NCBI GenBank assembly: GCA_036703315.1
Contig: DATNPH010000231.1
Location: 1-37,519, forward strand
Source of the DNA: DATNPH01 sp036703315
GTDB lineage: Bacteria > Cyanobacteriota > Cyanobacteriia > Cyanobacteriales > Coleofasciculaceae
DNA length: 37,519 nucleotides
Reading direction: 5' to 3'
Shown: positions 1 through 9,323 of the stretch, piece by piece
Layout of the letters: each line of letters opens with the position of its first letter
Position numbering within the stretch: position 1 is the stretch's first letter
Translations under genes and position numbers: made by a program
The notes under the pieces: generated by a model
The model's database searches: none
Told to the model about the DNA's origin: nothing
What the model saw: only the letters and a program-made list of their open reading frames with translations

Positions 1-1
1 G

Positions 2-622
2 CAACAAGGACGCGATCAGCAAGGGATTTATCCGGGACTGGAGTTTCTAAACGAAGCATTTAACTTCCGTGCCTTGCGAGACAATCTGGCAGGCAATAAG
101 GTACTGCATATTGCCACTCACGGCAAGTTTGAATCAGGTCGTCCTGAAGACTCCTACTTACTCTTGGGCACTGGCGACAGATTCACCGTTGAGCAGATTC
201 AGAAGCTGCAAAACTATATGGGGGACATCCACCTGGTAGTACTCTCTGCCTGCGAGACTGCCCTAGGTGGCCCGGATCAGAACGGCATCGAAATGTCCGG
301 CATCAGCTACTACTTCCTCTCCAATGGTGCAAAAGCAGTTATGGCTTCCCTATGGTTGGTCAATGATGCCAGTACCAGTCAACTCATGCAACAGTTCTAC
401 AAAAACTTAGCGGCTGGCACAATGACCAAGGCGGAAGCCCTACAACAGGCACAGCTGAGCCTACTGCAAGGCAAAGCTACGGCCAAAGATGCCCCACCAC
501 GGGCAGATGGGGACGTTACCCTTGACCCGAAACCGGGCGCACAGCTTCCACGTAGCCGTGCTTCAGATTTTTCCCACCCCTACTACTGGGCACCCTTCAT
601 CTTAATTGGTAACAGTCTATGA
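2..622 (+). CDS. CHAT domain protein, 3' part only
   Basis: The reading frame is open from base 2, so the gene begins before the window and only the C-terminal 206 or so residues are visible. It is the peptidase end of a CHAT protein (caspase HetF associated with TPRs, clan CD cysteine protease). The presumed catalytic His lies in IATHGKF and the Cys in LSACETALGG, both intact. The C-terminus (HPYYWAPFILIGNSL) is nearly identical to that of the next gene, which lies 128 bases downstream on the same strand, so the two are tandem paralogues. In this family the CHAT domain is usually preceded by TPR repeats that sense a partner, and the protease acts on specific proteins; the substrate here is unknown. 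Nothing looks broken in the visible part. The family call is firm; the role is not. Confidence 0.9.
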   Translation, partial: QQGRDQQGIYPGLEFLNEAFNFRALRDNLAGNKVLHIATHGKFESGRPEDSYLLLGTGDRFTVEQIQKLQNYMGDIHLVVLSACETALGGPDQNGIEMSGISYYFLSNGAKAVMASLWLVNDASTSQLMQQFYKNLAAGTMTKAEALQQAQLSLLQGKATAKDAPPRADGDVTLDPKPGAQLPRSRASDFSHPYYWAPFILIGNSL

Positions 623-750
623 AACGCTGGTAGTTCGCTGATACCGTGTTACCGGAGATTTCTGGTGGCTGATACGTTTCGATTGCATATCTTCCTGGCA
701 CGGAGATATATAGTTTGACACTCATGGTTGTTTTTACAGAGGATGCTTCG

Positions 751-3700
751 ATGCGCCCCCGTCTGAAGTTTGTTGGTTTTGCCTTAACGCAGTTTTCCGT
801 AGGAATTGCAACGCTACTACTTTCTTTCGCCCCTCTAGTGCCAATCCTGTCCCCCACTCAAGTGGTTCAGGCACAGACGATTCAGGAGCGACAAGCCGAA
901 GCAGAACGACTGATAAAGCAAGGCATTCGTCAGCGACGTGCTCGTGAGTTCACATCTGCACTTGAGTCCTACCAGCAAGCGCTCAAAATCTATCAGGACA
1001 TCAAAGAGCCACAAGGTGAAATGAAGGCATTGCGCGGGTTAGTTCGGGTGTACTTGGCTCAAAAGCAGTACCCTCAAGCAATTGAGTATGCTCAGAAACA
1101 CTTGGAGCTAGCACGAAAAATCCAAGATTATGAGGGTGAGGATGACGCTCTTTCGTCACTGTACAGAGCCTATATGCAAACTGCCAATTATGCCAAAGCA
1201 ATCGAATATGCTCAGAAACACTTGGATCTGGCCCGAAAAATCCAAGATTATGAGGGTGAAGATGACGCTCTTTCGTCACTGTACAGAGCTTATATGGAAA
1301 TTGCCAATTATGCCAAGGCAATTGAGACAGCAGAGCGAATGGTAGCACTAGCACCAAAACGGGAGGACGCGGACATCACTGAGGCTCTTGGAGCTCTGGC
1401 ACAGGCATACGCTGCATCAGGAAATCAAGTTAAGGCAGATGAAATTAGGCAGAGAATACCTTCAAATGAACATGAGGAGGAGGATGACCAACAGGAGGAT
1501 ACTCGTACCCACGAGCAAAATCCACAAGCCACTGAAGCAGAGCGACTGTTGGAGCGATGCGAAGATCGGCGAAGAGAACGCCAGTTGGCATCTGCACTTC
1601 AGGTCTGCCAACAAGCGCTAAAAATATATCAAGAACTCAAAGATCCTCAAGGTCAAATTGACGCTTTAAAGGAATTAGGTCGGGTGTACCGCACTCAAGA
1701 TAAGCGCCCTGAAGTCATTGAGTACGCTCAGAAACGACTGGAGCTGGCACGAGCAATTCAAGATTACAAGAGTGAGAATAGTGCTCTTTTGTCACTCTAT
1801 GAAGCCTACATGGAAACAGCAAACTATGCTAAGGCAATTGATACAGCAGAGCAAAGACTTGAACTCGCACAAAAACAAGACAAAGATATCAGCTCGGCAC
1901 TTTCAGCACTAGAGCGTGCATATGCTGAACTGGGAGATCAAGCCACTACAGATGAATTCAGACAGAAAAGATATTTAGAGCAGTTTAAGAATTACCAACA
2001 GAGGCTAAGTCGTGCCCAAGCGCAAAATGATTGGTTAAGTGAGATGAGAACACTTCGTTATTTAGGTAATTTACAACTTCAAAATAAAGAGTTTGCCAAA
2101 GCCGTTGAATCTTATGAACAAGCCTCAGAAATTGCACGAAAAAAACAACGGCAATTGAGCGAGATAGGCTTTTTGCGCGATATTGGTAGAGTGTATGCTG
2201 AACAAGGAAATTCAGCCAAAGCAATAGGCTATTTGCAGCAAGCACTCAAACTTGTACGAGGACGTAATGAGCCACTAGAAGAATCAGAAGTCTTAAAGGA
2301 TTTGGGAGATATATACTTGCCTGACTTCGACGATTATGTGGAGGGTCAATTCACTGATTACGCCAGGGGAATAGATTACTATCTGCAAGCCTTAGCTCTG
2401 ATTCAAAAACATTGTCAGGGGGGTCAGGAGGATTATTGCGAACGTTACTCTCTTTTTAAAACATTAGGCGATGGTTATAAAGCTTCAGGAAATCCTACTA
2501 ATGCCTTAGAGAACTATCAGAAAGCTTTGAGAGTTTCTGTACAGGAGAATGAGGATGATCCAGAAGAAAAGGCGAGTCTGCTGGAACGCTTTGCAGAGGC
2601 TTACATTGCCTTGGGTGACTATACCAAAGCCATTGAGTATTCTCAACAGCAGTTAGCGATTAGTGGAAGATGGGACTACAGCTTGCAGAAATCGGCATTT
2701 CGCAATCTTGGTCTTGCCTACCAGCGTACTGGAAACCTTGTTAAGGCACTGGAAGCTTATCAGATGGAGTTAGCGCTCTCGCAAGAAAGAAATGACCGCA
2801 ATAACCAAGTCAACGTGCTTAACAGTGTCGCCAGTCTGCTTGTGGAACAGAACAAACCAGAATTGGCAATTGTTTTCTACAAGCAATCAGTCAATGTGAT
2901 TGAAACGACTCGGCAAGAACTCCGGCAATTACCTAAGCGAACGCAAGAAGCCTATACTCGCAAAGTTGAAGGAACCTATCGTCGTCTTGCCGATTTGCTA
3001 CTTTCCCAGGGACGTATTGGTGAAGCGGAGCAAGTTCTTGAACTTTTAAGAATTCAAGAGATTCGCAATTATACGAGAGACGCTGGTGCAGGTGGACAAA
3101 CTTCAGGAGTTACTGCGAATCCCGTTGAAACCCAAGTTCTGCAAACGCATGGAACGCTCATCGCCTTCGGTCAAAAAGTGGTTGAGTGTCAGCAATCCCA
3201 ATGTAATCAACTGAGTCAACTATTAGACCAACGGGAAGCTATCAGTAAAGAATTTAACCGTGCGGTCGAAGCGCTAGAAAAAACCGTTCGCGACAACCGC
3301 AGGGACGATCGCATTTTCAACGACCCCACTCAGCTCTTCGGCAACCCAGACCAAATAGTCTCCGCTCAACCGGGTACTGTTCTGCTGCAAACCCTCGTTC
3401 TTCCCGATAAACTTTGGGTGCTGTGGGCATCCAAAGGTGGTGTCACTAAAAGTATTCCCGTTTCAGTTGGACAGAAGCAACTGAGCGAGACTGTTCTTAA
3501 ATTCCGAGAGTTGTTGCAAAATCCCACCTCCGATATCCAAGAACTACAAGCTACAGGGAAACAACTTTACGAGTGGCTAATTCCCAAGGAACTGCAAGCA
3601 GAATTCACAGCTAACTCAATTCAACATTTGGTCTTCTCACTCGACCACGTAACCCGCTACATTCCAATGGCAGCCCTGTTTGATGGTAAGCAGTATTTGA

Positions 3701-4491
3701 CTCAACGCTATACCCTGTCCACGATCATTTCTACCAAGACTCAAATGGGTAACTCTCAAGTATTGGGGGTACAAAACACATCCGTTCTAGCGTTGGGACT
3801 TTCTGACGCCAAAGCGGGGTTTAACCCATTACCCAATGTTCCGACAGAATTGGATGCGATCGTGCGGCAATCAGAAAGTGATTCCCAAGGCATCTATCAG
3901 GGCAACGAGTATCTCAACTCTGCCTTCACTTGGCGCACCTTACGCGATAAGCTGAGTACTCACAACATCCTCCACATTGCTACTCACGGCAAATTTGAAC
4001 CAGGCAGTGACGATGCTTCCTTCCTGGTAATGGGCGATGGCGAAAAGCTGCCCATTTCCCAAATTAAAACCTTGACGAATCTTGGCAACTTGCAATTGGT
4101 CGCCCTGAGTGCCTGTGAAACTGCCTTGGGTGGTACTGGACAAGATGGCACGGAAATTGCTGGCATCAGCTTCTATTTTCTCAACAACGGAGCTAAAGCG
4201 GTGATGGCGTCTTTATGGGCTGTGAATGATGGCAGCACTAGCCTATTAATGCAGCAGTTTTACAAGAACTTAGCCACGAGCCAAAAAACTATCACCAAAG
4301 CGGAAGCACTACGGCAAGCTCAACTGAGCTTATTAAATAAACAAATCACGGCTAAGGATGCCCCACAACGGGGAGATGGATATGTTGTGGTTGAAGCGAA
4401 ACCAGGCGCAACGCTGCCATCTCGGAGTACTCCAGATTTTTCCCACCCTTACTACTGGGCACCTTTCATCCTAATTGGCAACAGTTTATAA
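751..4491 (+). CDS. Secreted TPR-repeat CHAT-domain protein
   Basis: A protein of 1246 residues. I start it at the ATG at 751, which has AGAGGA seven bases upstream and gives a signal-peptide-like N-terminus (MRPRLK, then a hydrophobic run, then VVQAQ); a TTG at 715 and an ATG at 724 are also in frame. Residues of about 50-760 are TPR-type helical repeats, many of the form ANYAKAIE or GNPTNALENY. The CHAT protease domain fills roughly the last 350 residues, with His1079 (ATHG) and Cys1122 (SACET) in place. The signal peptide suggests periplasmic or lumenal action. Two adjacent repeat units are almost the same at DNA level (1081-1200 and 1201-1320). It sits between a paralogue and a caspase gene on the same strand, which suggests a shared proteolytic theme; target and trigger are unknown. 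Confidence 0.93.
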   Translation: MRPRLKFVGFALTQFSVGIATLLLSFAPLVPILSPTQVVQAQTIQERQAEAERLIKQGIRQRRAREFTSALESYQQALKIYQDIKEPQGEMKALRGLVRVYLAQKQYPQAIEYAQKHLELARKIQDYEGEDDALSSLYRAYMQTANYAKAIEYAQKHLDLARKIQDYEGEDDALSSLYRAYMEIANYAKAIETAERMVALAPKREDADITEALGALAQAYAASGNQVKADEIRQRIPSNEHEEEDDQQEDTRTHEQNPQATEAERLLERCEDRRRERQLASALQVCQQALKIYQELKDPQGQIDALKELGRVYRTQDKRPEVIEYAQKRLELARAIQDYKSENSALLSLYEAYMETANYAKAIDTAEQRLELAQKQDKDISSALSALERAYAELGDQATTDEFRQKRYLEQFKNYQQRLSRAQAQNDWLSEMRTLRYLGNLQLQNKEFAKAVESYEQASEIARKKQRQLSEIGFLRDIGRVYAEQGNSAKAIGYLQQALKLVRGRNEPLEESEVLKDLGDIYLPDFDDYVEGQFTDYARGIDYYLQALALIQKHCQGGQEDYCERYSLFKTLGDGYKASGNPTNALENYQKALRVSVQENEDDPEEKASLLERFAEAYIALGDYTKAIEYSQQQLAISGRWDYSLQKSAFRNLGLAYQRTGNLVKALEAYQMELALSQERNDRNNQVNVLNSVASLLVEQNKPELAIVFYKQSVNVIETTRQELRQLPKRTQEAYTRKVEGTYRRLADLLLSQGRIGEAEQVLELLRIQEIRNYTRDAGAGGQTSGVTANPVETQVLQTHGTLIAFGQKVVECQQSQCNQLSQLLDQREAISKEFNRAVEALEKTVRDNRRDDRIFNDPTQLFGNPDQIVSAQPGTVLLQTLVLPDKLWVLWASKGGVTKSIPVSVGQKQLSETVLKFRELLQNPTSDIQELQATGKQLYEWLIPKELQAEFTANSIQHLVFSLDHVTRYIPMAALFDGKQYLTQRYTLSTIISTKTQMGNSQVLGVQNTSVLALGLSDAKAGFNPLPNVPTELDAIVRQSESDSQGIYQGNEYLNSAFTWRTLRDKLSTHNILHIATHGKFEPGSDDASFLVMGDGEKLPISQIKTLTNLGNLQLVALSACETALGGTGQDGTEIAGISFYFLNNGAKAVMASLWAVNDGSTSLLMQQFYKNLATSQKTITKAEALRQAQLSLLNKQITAKDAPQRGDGYVVVEAKPGATLPSRSTPDFSHPYYWAPFILIGNSL
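1081..1320 (+). repeat. 120-bp tandem duplication inside the TPR region
   Basis: Bases 1081-1200 and 1201-1320 are two consecutive in-frame copies of a 40-residue TPR-like unit. By eye they differ at about 10 of 120 positions, mostly silent. A third, clearly older copy of the unit lies at about 1717-1836. The high DNA identity indicates recent duplication or gene conversion, so repeat number may vary between strains. Confidence 0.9.
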
Positions 4492-4610
4492 AACATGGCT
4501 TGGCTGATTTTTGATGGCAAGCCGATTCAGATAGCCAATTCACTACAACCAGTTCTTTACAGAACTATTAATCCAATCATTAAATATACTCTGGAGAGAG
4601 AAGTTTGGTT

Positions 4611-6848
4611 ATGTCCTCAATTAAGCGTCGTCACTTTCTCCAATTTGCTGGCTCAACGTTGGCAACACTGGGGTTAAGCCAATTTGATTTTCTCCAACAA
4701 GCCAACCGATACGGTAAAGCCCTTGCCCAAGGTAGTCCCCGCAAATTTGCCCTCCTCGTTGGTATCAATCAATACCCCAACGGCATTAATTCCCTCAGAG
4801 GTTGTCTGACCGATGTAGAGTTGCAATGGGAACTCTTGGTGCATCGCTTCGGCTTTAGCCCTAAAGATATTCTCGTGGTTGCCGATCGCCAACTAGCCTT
4901 TACAGACAACGAACCCCTCAAGCCCACCCGCCAGAATATTCTCGACGCTTTTGAAAATCACTTAATCAAAAACGCCAAACCTGGTGATGTTGTCGTCTTT
5001 CACTACTCCGGACATGGCTCCCTCGTCCTCGACAACGCCCCCAATCCCCTGTTCAAAGATGACCAAGGGCAAGGTATCAATGGCACACTGGTTCCCTTTG
5101 ATCGCATTCCTGCCAACACCTCCAGTGATAACCAAGTCCGCGATATTATGGGGCGCAGCCTATTCCTATTAATGCGTGCTGTCAACACTGAAAATCTCAC
5201 CGTGGTTCTCGATAGCTGTCACTCTGGCGGTGGCACTCGTGGCAACCAGGAGATTCGTGCCATTCCTTCCCGCCTGAGTGGTGGTACTGCCGCCCCCAGC
5301 CCTGACGAAGTAGAATACCAACGCCGTTGGATCAAGGATTTGAAGCTTAGCGATCGCGAACTCGATACGCTACGAAACCAAGGAATTGCCAAAGGCGTAG
5401 CGATCGGCTCGGCACGTTACGACCAGTCAGCCGCCGATGCCCCCTTTGGCGACTTCCATGCAGGAGCTTTCACCTATTTGCTAACCCGTTATCTCTGGCA
5501 ACGTACCCGCAATGATGCGATTGGCACCGTCTTTGTCAATTTATCCCGCAGTACTAAAGATGTTGCCAATGCTTCAGGTCTCCCGCAAGAACCCATCTAC
5601 GAAGCCAACCCAGCGAAAAATAGCCAGCAACCGCTGTATTTCCTTACCCCTACCACACCCGCTGCCGAAGCCGTAATTCGTGGTGACAACAATGGACAAA
5701 TCGAGTTTTGGCTCGGTGGTGTTTCTGCCCGTACCCTTGATGCCACAGGGAAGGGCAGTGTCTTTACCATTATTGATGAGACTGGTAAGCCGTTGGGAGA
5801 AATTGAGCAACTCAGTCGCAGAGGACTTGTTGGTTATGGCAAACTGCGCCAAGGGCAACCCAGTGCAGTTAAACCCGGACGATGCTTGCGGGAACGAATT
5901 CGCGCCGTTCCCAATAACCTGAAATTGCAAATTGCCCTTGATTCGTCTTTGGGTGATCAACTGGAGTCAGCGAAAGCCGCATTACAAGCTGTGAATCGCA
6001 TCGAGGTAGTTCCCTTGGGGCAAACAGCACGAGTGGATTACATTCTCGGTCGCCTGACTCCAGCCTTTGCCGCCGCACAGGCAAAGCTACCTAATCTCCC
6101 GCCAGTGAGTAGTTTAGGGCTGTTTACTGCCGCACAAGTGCCCGTCACGGCAACGTTCGATCGCGCCGATGAATCCGCTGACGATGCCGTTGAGCGACTG
6201 CGTCCCCACTTGATTTCCCTATTGGCAGGACGCCTTCTCCAGCTAACGCTCAGTAGTGATGATGCACGCTTGCAAGTAGCAACAGCAGTGGTGCCAACGG
6301 GAGGAGGTACTCCTGCGATCGCCAATGGGGTGCAGCAATTTAAGACAGGGACAACGTTGCAGGTGAAGTTTCGCAACGACGAACAGCGCGATCTCCACAT
6401 TGCCGTACTGGTCATTGGTGCTACAGGGAATCTAACGGTGCTGTATCCTTACTGGGATGCTCCAGACATCGCCTCTTTGGTACCGCCAGGACAGGAATTG
6501 GTCGTCCCGAAAGCGGACGATCCGTTCCTGTTCCGGCTACGTGGAACGTCTGGCTTTGTTGAAGTGTTGGTGTTGGCAACGACAAAGCCCTTGCGGCAGT
6601 CTTTGCAGACATTGGAAGCGATCGGTCGCGCCAGAGGGCTAAAGTCTCGTAGTTTCACACCACTCCAGGAAACTGAACCATTAGATATTATCCAGTCGTT
6701 AATAGGCGACTTCGATCGCCATGCCCGTGGGGGGGATGGAGATGTTGAGGTGGTGGGAGAGCGATCGCTTGGGGTGGTAGGAACGCGAGCCGTGGATACG
6801 ACGCAGCTTGCCACGATTTCTCATGTCATTGAGGTGGTAGCGTCTTAA
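4611..6848 (+). CDS. Caspase family (C14) protein with Tat-like signal and C-terminal DUF4384-like region
   Basis: A protein of 745 residues. I start at the ATG at 4611, which is preceded by GGAGAGAG at 4593-4600; a TTG at 4605 adds only two residues. The N-terminus carries a twin-arginine motif (KRRHFLQF) followed by a hydrophobic stretch, so export by Tat in the folded state is likely. The caspase-hemoglobinase fold starts near residue 45 (FALLVGINQYP). The catalytic pair is visible: His135 in HYSGHG and Cys203 in LDSCHSGG. This makes it an orthocaspase-type enzyme, a family that usually cuts after Arg or Lys. The last third contains a DUF4384-like stretch (LHIAVLVIGATGNLTVLYP). It follows two CHAT proteins on the same strand, so three clan CD proteases stand in a row. 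Substrates are unknown; cell-death, signalling or processing roles are all possible. Confidence 0.92.
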   Translation: MSSIKRRHFLQFAGSTLATLGLSQFDFLQQANRYGKALAQGSPRKFALLVGINQYPNGINSLRGCLTDVELQWELLVHRFGFSPKDILVVADRQLAFTDNEPLKPTRQNILDAFENHLIKNAKPGDVVVFHYSGHGSLVLDNAPNPLFKDDQGQGINGTLVPFDRIPANTSSDNQVRDIMGRSLFLLMRAVNTENLTVVLDSCHSGGGTRGNQEIRAIPSRLSGGTAAPSPDEVEYQRRWIKDLKLSDRELDTLRNQGIAKGVAIGSARYDQSAADAPFGDFHAGAFTYLLTRYLWQRTRNDAIGTVFVNLSRSTKDVANASGLPQEPIYEANPAKNSQQPLYFLTPTTPAAEAVIRGDNNGQIEFWLGGVSARTLDATGKGSVFTIIDETGKPLGEIEQLSRRGLVGYGKLRQGQPSAVKPGRCLRERIRAVPNNLKLQIALDSSLGDQLESAKAALQAVNRIEVVPLGQTARVDYILGRLTPAFAAAQAKLPNLPPVSSLGLFTAAQVPVTATFDRADESADDAVERLRPHLISLLAGRLLQLTLSSDDARLQVATAVVPTGGGTPAIANGVQQFKTGTTLQVKFRNDEQRDLHIAVLVIGATGNLTVLYPYWDAPDIASLVPPGQELVVPKADDPFLFRLRGTSGFVEVLVLATTKPLRQSLQTLEAIGRARGLKSRSFTPLQETEPLDIIQSLIGDFDRHARGGDGDVEVVGERSLGVVGTRAVDTTQLATISHVIEVVAS

Positions 6849-6914
6849 GCACAACATTTTTGCGGAAATGGTCCAACAGCCCTCACAGCCACCATCATCG
6901 CTACTGCTATCTAT

Positions 6915-7122
6915 CATCGGCATTGAGAAAATTTTCCGTATGTGTTTGATCGCTTCTGGGGTGTTGACAAAACCCGATCTCGCCGAGAGGGAGGTACAGA
7001 GGTACAGGGTTGGGACTCGCGATCGCTCAAGCGATCGCTCAACGTCATGGGGAAAAATCACAGTTAGCAGCCAGGTTGAAGTCGGTAGCTGTTTTCAGGT
7101 ACGTTTACCCTTGTCCAGCTAA
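6915..7122 (+). pseudogene. Remnant of a histidine kinase C-terminus (HATPase_c)
   Basis: Pieces of one HATPase_c domain can be read in shifting frames. Bases 6936-6989 give PYVFDRFWGVDKTRSRRE, the F-box region. From about 6998 a second frame gives GLAIAQAIAQRHG, the G2 box. A third stretch gives KITVSSQ, then FQVRLPLSS and a stop at 7120-7122. An 8-base direct repeat (aggtacag, around 6993-7008) and a lost base near 7052 explain the frame changes. The region before 6915, including the rest of the kinase, is missing. The order of motifs matches the end of a two-component sensor kinase, so this is a decayed fragment and not a gene. It separates the protease cluster from the nucleotide cassette. 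Confidence 0.78.
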
Positions 7123-7248
7123 TCTGACAATCAGTAGCCGTCAGATAAAGCCTGGAGAATTGAAAACTGGTCGTCCTAAGAAATCTTCAATACTGAGTTT
7201 AGACAGTTTGTTATTGTAGGCTAGGAGTTTTTTGACTTGTAGCCAGTT

Positions 7249-8745
7249 ATGACAGCCAGGGGTGAGGTAACTCAATTTCAATACAAACCACTGCACAAGC
7301 CTAACCAGCTAATTTACGGCACTGGTCAAACGGCAGTGGTCACGGGTTGGACGGTTAAACAGGCGATCGCCAAGAAGTTACAACCTCATGACTTTGCGGT
7401 CATCGGGCAATTGTACAGCCCCACACGGGGGATCAGCCTACTTATCCGCAATCTGCTAGCTAATCCCCATGTTCGCTTCTTAGTTGTCCTCAACGCGACA
7501 AAGGAAGACCAGAACGCTGGTGGATGTCAATGCTTGCTGGACTTCTTCCGCAATGGCTTTGAAGAAGGCTCTAGTGACACTGGACGTCGCTGCTGGGTGA
7601 TTCGTTCTCCCATTACTGGTTATGTTGACTTTGAGATTGATGCCGATGCTTTAGAGCAATTGCGGCAGTCAGTGGAATGGCACGAAGCCCATTCAATTGC
7701 TGAAGCAGTGAGTCAAGTTAAGTCTTTTGGCTTGAGAGACACGGTTGGAGCGTGGAGTTCCCCATTGGAATTTCCGATGTCTACTATTACCCCAACTGTG
7801 TTACCTGGACCACGCTATGGACATCGGATAGAGGGACGGACTATTGCTGAGACTTGGGTAAAAATCATTCATCGAATTAAAACAACTGGAACGATTCGAC
7901 CCACTGGCTATGATGGGCAATGGCAAGAGTTAATTGATTTGATAGCTGTCGTCACAGATGAGCCTTTTGGTTTCTATTTCCCAGAACCGAATTATTTGCC
8001 ATGCGATCGCACTTTTATTGAAGAGTACATCTCGCAAATTCTAGACGATGCTCCTTACCATGAAGGCTTAAAGTACACATATGGTCAACGCTTACGCTCT
8101 TGGTTCGGGCGTGATCAAATTGAGCAAGTTATTCAAAAGTTAATAGGAGAAATTGACGCCGCCAGTGGTGTCATGTCGTTGTGGGATGTTAAAGACCACG
8201 ATAAAGGTGGTAGCCCCTGCTTAAATCATATTTGGGTAAGGGTTGTTGATAATGAACTATCTCTAACCGCTACACTCAGAAGCAATGATATGTTCGCTGC
8301 TTGGCCTGCAAATGCGATGGGATTAAGGGCTTTGCAGCAATATATTCGGAATGAAATCGCCAAGCGTTCTGATTATGACTTGAGAATGGGATCACTGATT
8401 ACTATAAGTCAGAGTGCTCATCTTTACGATGATACGTGGGAAAACGCAGACCAGCTAATCCAACAACAGTACTCTGTTCTTTGTAGAAATCGGGATTTCT
8501 ACGATCCTGTTGGTAACTTCTTGATTGAAATCGAAGCAGACAAGATAGTTGTCAGACAAACGACCCCTGGCAGTGGCGAAGTCATCGCTTACTACTACGG
8601 AAAAAATCCATTAAAGCTTGTGAGGGAGATTTGTGCTGCTTCTCCAGCGATCAACCCAGAACATGCTGGTTATTTGGGAATGGAGTTACAGAAAGCAGCT
8701 GAATACCTCAAAACTAGTAAGCAATACATTCAGGATGCCAAATGA
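7249..8745 (+). CDS. ThyA-like thymidylate synthase with MtrA-like N-terminus and DUF4346-like C-terminus
   Basis: A protein of 498 residues in three parts. Residues of about 20-165 resemble the MtrA type fold (NPHVRFLVVLNATKEDQNAGG), but no histidine stands where MtrA would hold its corrinoid. Residues of about 195-400 are a thymidylate synthase core. YGQRLRSW is at 278-285, the nucleophile Cys324 is in GGSPCLNH, RSND is at 344-347, Asn355 is in WPAN, and His391/Tyr393 are in AHLY. Asn at 355 favours dUMP, since dCMP hydroxymethylases carry Asp there. Residues 405-498 match DUF4346 (EHAGYLGMELQKA, YIQD). The likely reaction is methylation of dUMP to dTMP using methylene-folate; the extra domains may bind a pterin or a partner. 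An in-frame stop at 7240 fixes the ATG at 7249; no strong Shine-Dalgarno is seen. The gene overlaps the next one by 4 bases. Confidence 0.83.
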   Translation: MTARGEVTQFQYKPLHKPNQLIYGTGQTAVVTGWTVKQAIAKKLQPHDFAVIGQLYSPTRGISLLIRNLLANPHVRFLVVLNATKEDQNAGGCQCLLDFFRNGFEEGSSDTGRRCWVIRSPITGYVDFEIDADALEQLRQSVEWHEAHSIAEAVSQVKSFGLRDTVGAWSSPLEFPMSTITPTVLPGPRYGHRIEGRTIAETWVKIIHRIKTTGTIRPTGYDGQWQELIDLIAVVTDEPFGFYFPEPNYLPCDRTFIEEYISQILDDAPYHEGLKYTYGQRLRSWFGRDQIEQVIQKLIGEIDAASGVMSLWDVKDHDKGGSPCLNHIWVRVVDNELSLTATLRSNDMFAAWPANAMGLRALQQYIRNEIAKRSDYDLRMGSLITISQSAHLYDDTWENADQLIQQQYSVLCRNRDFYDPVGNFLIEIEADKIVVRQTTPGSGEVIAYYYGKNPLKLVREICAASPAINPEHAGYLGMELQKAAEYLKTSKQYIQDAK

Positions 8746-9323
8746 TGCCGATTGATGAACAAAGACCAACCTGGGATGAATACTTTCTCATGTTGGCTAA
8801 ACTTGCAGCTACTCGTTCTACTTGCTTAGCATTTCCTGTTGGAGCAGTAATTGTTAATAAAAATAAGCAGGTTTTAGCAACAGGTTACAATAGTTCACCA
8901 GCTGGCTCTGCTCATTGTACAGAGCAGGGATATTGCTATCCGGGTCTTAGCAGTTGTAACGCAAGCAAAACCATGCCCTCTCGTGCTGTTCATGCTGAAG
9001 CCAACGCGATTGCACAGGCCGCAAAGCATGGAATTGCCACTGTCGGTGCCAGTATTTATGTGACTCTAGAACCTTGTCTTTCTTGTTTGAAGTTAATTAT
9101 TTCAGCTGGCATAGGTGAAGTTTTTTATGAAACTGCCTTTAACAGTGGAGAAAGCGCCCTGATAAGAGATTCCTTCATAAAGGATGGCTTAGTTACTCTA
9201 AAACAGATTCAATTGTCTGAAGCTACAGCCAAAAGAGCGGCTTTTTTCCTGCTAAATCTAACTTCTGTTGCCAGAGATGAAGCCACAGCTCCTCTACTTA
9301 CCACTGAATTTCAAAGACAATGA
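8742..9323 (+). CDS. dCMP deaminase (ComEB-like)
   Basis: A protein of 193 residues of the zinc-dependent cytidine/dCMP deaminase superfamily; the expected reaction is dCMP to dUMP plus ammonia. The N-terminus WDEYFLMLAKLAATRSTC is typical of ComEB-type dCMP deaminases. The active site is complete: His84 and Glu86 in HAEANAI, and Cys112 and Cys115 in PCLSC. Cys28, His58/Cys59, Cys65 and Cys72 could form the second structural zinc site seen in some members. The start overlaps the stop of the upstream ThyA-like gene (ATGA), and the end overlaps the next gene in the same manner, so translation is probably coupled. The context suits delivery of dUMP to the thymidylate synthase. The C-terminal 20 residues look like a non-conserved tail. 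Regulation by dCTP/dTTP is known in the family but cannot be judged here. Confidence 0.9.
   Translation: MMPIDEQRPTWDEYFLMLAKLAATRSTCLAFPVGAVIVNKNKQVLATGYNSSPAGSAHCTEQGYCYPGLSSCNASKTMPSRAVHAEANAIAQAAKHGIATVGASIYVTLEPCLSCLKLIISAGIGEVFYETAFNSGESALIRDSFIKDGLVTLKQIQLSEATAKRAAFFLLNLTSVARDEATAPLLTTEFQRQ

Noticed and set aside
1001..1357. Long minus-strand frame inside the TPR-CHAT gene
   Set aside because: It is a shadow of the repeat-rich coding strand with no independent support.
7249..8745. dCMP hydroxymethylase as an alternative for the ThyA-like gene
   Set aside because: The nucleotide-selecting residue is Asn355 and not Asp, which favours dUMP; base hypermodification therefore lacks direct support.
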